Part shown: positions 61,121-64,000 of the stretch, one piece after another
How positions within the stretch are numbered: position 1 is the stretch's first letter
Layout: every line of letters starts with the position of its first letter
Notes under the pieces: generated by a model
Told to the model about the DNA's origin: nothing
What the model saw: the letters and a program-made list of their open reading frames with translations, nothing else
Databases searched by the model: none
Program-made: the position numbers and the translations under genes
Assembly (NCBI RefSeq): GCF_013032445.1
Contig: NZ_WQCA01000003.1
Coordinates: 1 to 64,000 of the forward strand
Reading direction: 5' to 3'
Origin: Ruegeria arenilitoris
Lineage (GTDB): Bacteria > Pseudomonadota > Alphaproteobacteria > Rhodobacterales > Rhodobacteraceae
DNA length: 64,000 nucleotides

Positions 61121-62662
61121 ATGGCAGAGGCAAACCGACGCAGAGCCAGAGGCGGTGGCGGAGCCGCCCGGCGGGCCGAGCGCACCGCGGTTCGTATCGA
61201 AACCGCGAAATACATCGAACGGAACATTCCGAATTTCGAGGTTCTCAACGAAGAGGCGTTGGAGATCATCGAGGCCAATGCGGAAACCATTCTGGCCGAG
61301 GTCGGCGTCAACTTTGTTGACAACCCGGGTGCGCTGCAGCGTTGGAAAGACGCTGGCGCCGATGTCGACGGTGAGCGCGTGCGCATCCCGCGCGGCCTGG
61401 CGCGTGAGCTGATCAAGACGGCGCCCAGCCAGTTTACCCAGCACGCCCGCAACCCCGAGAAATCGGTTGTCATTGGCGGCCGCAACCTGGTTCTGGCGCC
61501 GGTCTACGGTCCTCCGTTTGTGCGCGATATCCATGGCGGTCGCCGTTATGCGACCATGGACGACTTCAACAAGTTCGTGAAACTGGCCTATATGTCCAAG
61601 TGGCTGCACCACTCGGGCGGGACTGTTTGCGAACCGACCGACGTTCCGGTGAATAAGCGTCACCTGGACATGCTGATGGCGCACATGACCCTGTCGGACA
61701 AGCCGTTCATGGGCTCGGTTACAGATCCCAGCCGCGCGCAGCATTCGGTTGATATGTGCGGGATCCTGTTCGGCAAAGAGTTCGTGCAGGAAAACACTGT
61801 CATGACCTCGCTGACCAACATCAACTCGCCGATGACCTTCGACGACGTGATGATGGGCTCGCTAGAGGTTTATGCGGCAAACAATCAGGCCTGCATCATC
61901 TCGCCCTTTATCGTCGGCGGTGCGATGGCACCGGTTTCGGTGGCAGGTACGTTGACACAGGTACTGGCCGAGGTTCTGGCCGGAGTGGCATACAGCCAGA
62001 TCATCCGTCCGGGTGCGCCTGCGATCTTTGGTGCCTTCGTGTCGTCGATCGACATGAACTCGGGCGCGCCAACCTTTGGCACCCCCGAGGCGTCTCTGGT
62101 TACCTATGGCGCAGGTCAGCTGGCGCGGCGTCTGAACCTGCCGTTCCGTTCGGCCGGGTCGTTCTGCGGCTCGAAACTACCGGATGCGCAGGCGGCATAT
62201 GAAACCGCGAATTCGCTGAACATGGGCCTGATGTCCGGTGTGAACTTCATGCTGCACTCATGCGGCTGGCTGGAAGGCGGTCTGGTTGCGGACTTTGAGA
62301 AGTTCGTCATGGATGCTGATCAATTGGGCGTTCTGCACGGTCTGGCCAAAGGCATTACCTATGACGAGAATGCGCAGGCCATGGATGCAATCCGCGAAGT
62401 TGGCCCCGGCGGCCACTATCTGGGTTGCGCGCATACTCAGGCCAACTTCAAAGAGGCGTTCTGGAAAAGCGAAGTGCTGGACTACAAGCCGTTCGAGACC
62501 TGGGAAGACGAAGGTGGGCGCGATACGCGGACTCTGGCCGCTGCTCGGGTCGAGCATCTGCTGGCCAACTACCAGCAGCCGCAACTCGACCCGGAAATCA
62601 ACGCCGCGCTGAGCGAATACGTGGCGGAAAAGAAAGCATCCATGCCGGATGCTTTCACCTGA
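61121..62662 (+). CDS. MttB-family (trimethylamine methyltransferase superfamily) corrinoid methyltransferase, non-pyrrolysine type
   Basis: 513 residues, TIM-barrel methyltransferase. Features: an Arg/Gly-rich N-terminus (ANRRRARGGGGAARRAERT), NEEALEIIEANAETILAEVGV and VVIGGRNLVLAPVYGPPFVRDIHGG. The frame is continuous with no in-frame TAG, so it belongs to the non-pyrrolysine group, some of which demethylate glycine betaine or other quaternary amines (MtgB-type, established knowledge). The corrinoid protein and its reactivase are not adjacent. ATG 61121 follows CGGGGC. The stop adjoins the convergent DUF6477-like gene stop without a gap. Confidence 0.9.
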   Translation: MAEANRRRARGGGGAARRAERTAVRIETAKYIERNIPNFEVLNEEALEIIEANAETILAEVGVNFVDNPGALQRWKDAGADVDGERVRIPRGLARELIKTAPSQFTQHARNPEKSVVIGGRNLVLAPVYGPPFVRDIHGGRRYATMDDFNKFVKLAYMSKWLHHSGGTVCEPTDVPVNKRHLDMLMAHMTLSDKPFMGSVTDPSRAQHSVDMCGILFGKEFVQENTVMTSLTNINSPMTFDDVMMGSLEVYAANNQACIISPFIVGGAMAPVSVAGTLTQVLAEVLAGVAYSQIIRPGAPAIFGAFVSSIDMNSGAPTFGTPEASLVTYGAGQLARRLNLPFRSAGSFCGSKLPDAQAAYETANSLNMGLMSGVNFMLHSCGWLEGGLVADFEKFVMDADQLGVLHGLAKGITYDENAQAMDAIREVGPGGHYLGCAHTQANFKEAFWKSEVLDYKPFETWEDEGGRDTRTLAAARVEHLLANYQQPQLDPEINAALSEYVAEKKASMPDAFT

Positions 62663-62962
62663 TTACTGATATTGCGAGGCGCGGCTGGCCTGATACAGCT
62701 GCGCTTCGCCCAACAACGCGATCAACAGATCCAGATGGCGCACCAAGGAATAGGCCGCGTCTTCCTCTAATCTCTGCGCGTTAACCTCTCGTTCCATTTC
62801 CATCAGTCGAACCAGTGCTGCGCCGGTGCCTGGCAGCGAGCCGTATCCCAGAATACGTTGCAGATGACGGTCCCGATCATAGTCCTGCGCCCCAAATTTC
62901 GCGGCCCGAGCCAACAGGCGGGGACGGCGGAGGGTGCTAATCATCGTCATCAAGTCTTGCAT
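62663..62962 (-). CDS. DUF6477-like family protein
   Basis: 99 residues, mostly helical: TLRRPRLLARAAKFGAQDYDR at the N-terminus and REVNAQRLEEDAAYSLVRHLDLLIALLGEA near the C-terminus. As I recall, small proteins of this look (DUF6477) stand beside the DUF6456 helix-turn-helix gene in Rhodobacteraceae, as here. Function unknown. Its stop directly abuts the stop of the MttB-family gene. Confidence 0.75.
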   Translation of the reverse strand: MQDLMTMISTLRRPRLLARAAKFGAQDYDRDRHLQRILGYGSLPGTGAALVRLMEMEREVNAQRLEEDAAYSLVRHLDLLIALLGEAQLYQASRASQYQ

Positions 62963-63203
62963 CTCGGGGGGTCCTTATTCGAGTGGAAGTCGCTCCTTTT
63001 GTCACACAACCCAAACGGGTGTTGCCTTGATTGGGTTCGCGCCGAACTCTGACTTCATGAGTGTTTATGTTTTTGAATCAAATCTGGTTCTTGTCCCCGT
63101 GGGTTAACGAACGAGTAACGAAAGCAACTCTAGTTAGAATTGGTTAACAAACTCATCGGGGGCGATTGAGAACAGATTTTTGTTTCGACGAGGGCAAGGA
63201 ACT

Positions 63204-64000
63204 ATGGAAAATAACATGGCTTTCACCATTCCGGCTTGGGTACCTGAGGGGGCGCAGAGATATCTTGCCCACACAGAGACCGGCCAGTCGATCCGCGACA
63301 TCGCGCGATCCGCGGGGTGCCATGCTTCAACCATTCTCAGACAGATCAGACGGATCGAAATGCGCCGGGACGATCCTTTGGTGGACGCTGCGCTGCAATC
63401 GTTGGCCGAGACGCATTTTACTGATCCGGATGCGGGTGGGGGTGACACCTTCACGACCACTCAAGAGGAAACCGCAGCTGCCAGGGACGAGGAATTCAAC
63501 CGTGAAGCCCTGCGGATTCTACGCCGGTTGTGTGAAACGGGGTCGGTCCTTGCGGTGGCCGAGGAAATGGACAAGGCCGTTGTGGTCCGCGACACCGGCG
63601 ACACCGGGGCCACCAGAACGGCCGTAGTGGAATGCAGGATCGCGCAGGCGCTGGCCTTGAAGGACTGGATTTCCTGTGACAATCCGGGTCGAATTTCACG
63701 CTATCGGATTTCGTCGGCGGGTCGGGCCGCGCTGAGCTGTTTGATTGCCGAGGCCGAGAACAAGGCGCGCGAGCGTAGTGAATTTGGCATGGCCGAGGCG
63801 CAGGCGACATTTCAGGCGCAATTGGCACCGGGGCAGCGCACGTCTGCAAAAGCGGTTCGGCCAAGACGTATTCGCTACAGTGCGGCTGAAAGCCCTCTGA
63901 TTGCCTTGGCACGCCGACGGGACCAGGATGGCAAACCGTTTCTGGATGAATCGCTGGTGGCTGCGGGTGAACGTCTGCGTGAGGATTTTGAGTTGGCACA
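63204..64000 (+). CDS. DUF6456 helix-turn-helix protein, 3' end beyond the window
   Basis: 265 codons are visible from ATG 63204 (AAGGA 5 nt upstream; ATG 63216 is an alternative) to the window end, with no stop. N-terminal helix-turn-helix-like region GQSIRDIARSAGCHASTILRQIRRIE (about 27-52). A second DNA-binding-like or winged domain lies near 100-175 (LRILRRLCETGSVLAVAEEMDKAVV). The conserved C-terminal SPLIALARRRDQDGKPFL begins near 227. Probably a regulator conserved in Rhodobacterales. Open frames in other registers here (63166-63627 plus strand, 63496-63999 minus strand) are shadows. The 241 bp upstream contain A+T-rich TTAAC repeats and no gene. Confidence 0.85.
   Translation, partial: MENNMAFTIPAWVPEGAQRYLAHTETGQSIRDIARSAGCHASTILRQIRRIEMRRDDPLVDAALQSLAETHFTDPDAGGGDTFTTTQEETAAARDEEFNREALRILRRLCETGSVLAVAEEMDKAVVVRDTGDTGATRTAVVECRIAQALALKDWISCDNPGRISRYRISSAGRAALSCLIAEAENKARERSEFGMAEAQATFQAQLAPGQRTSAKAVRPRRIRYSAAESPLIALARRRDQDGKPFLDESLVAAGERLREDFELA

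Noticed and set aside
63101..63150. TTAAC repeats resembling CtrA sites before the DUF6456 gene
   Set aside because: The spacing does not give the TTAA-N7-TTAA consensus; A+T-rich chance matches are likely.

Overview
The window looks like a chromosome segment of an alphaproteobacterium of the Rhodobacteraceae (Roseobacter group). This rests on established knowledge of gene content: DUF6456 and DUF6477-type proteins at the right end, an MttB-family methyltransferase, PPK2, the MetA variant with Glu111, and many ABC importers and flavoenzymes for methylated amines. No rRNA, tRNA or CRISPR array was seen.

Region 1 (1-25435) is an accessory island. It is visibly more A+T-rich than the DNA to its right and uses many TTG start codons. 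Both edges carry a directly repeated ~275-bp remnant of the same insertion sequence (transposase C-terminus plus right end, probably IS6 family). Inside are a polyamine-type ABC importer (3757-7898), a Rieske oxygenase, seven flavin-dependent amine oxidases or dehydrogenases (424, 8557, 14582, 16111, 19928 and 22546, counting the GcvT-fused one once, with 13410 as a stand-alone GcvT-like partner), a class III aminotransferase, a phosphoethanolamine-methyltransferase-like enzyme, a MATE exporter, a GNAT acetyltransferase and three BetI-like TetR repressors. A 14-bp palindrome (TGAATGATCATTCA or close variants) recurs in front of at least three of these units and probably defines one regulon. 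The best reading is import and stepwise oxidative N-demethylation/deamination of an N-methylated cationic amine whose identity is not known from sequence.

Region 2 (25473-31373) is ordinary regulatory and metabolic DNA: an atypical SDR, three LysR regulators, a YrbL-like protein, and an alpha/beta hydrolase with an aspartate nucleophile.

Region 3 (31431-48832) is a second catabolic region, for creatine and probably related guanidino or cyclic amino compounds. It holds a two-component flavin monooxygenase operon (AA_synth protein, hydrolase, flavin reductase, LLM oxidoreductase, aldehyde dehydrogenase, DUF1989), an M20 deacylase with an ectoine-hydrolase-like protein, a diaminopropionate-lyase-like/M24/Asp-Glu-racemase operon, and a polyamine-type ABC importer followed by a clear creatinase. 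Creatinase would give sarcosine plus urea.

Region 4 (48916-64000) is mostly core genome. It starts with a striking pair: a truncated hemoglobin gene overlapping by 4 bp a PAS-adenylate cyclase gene. Then follow TetR, PPK2, a hydrolase, metA with an upstream P-loop gene, two EamA transporters, a FadL-like porin, guaA, a GNAT, DUF2270, an MttB-family methyltransferase without an in-frame amber codon, and the DUF6477/DUF6456 pair, the last running off the right edge.
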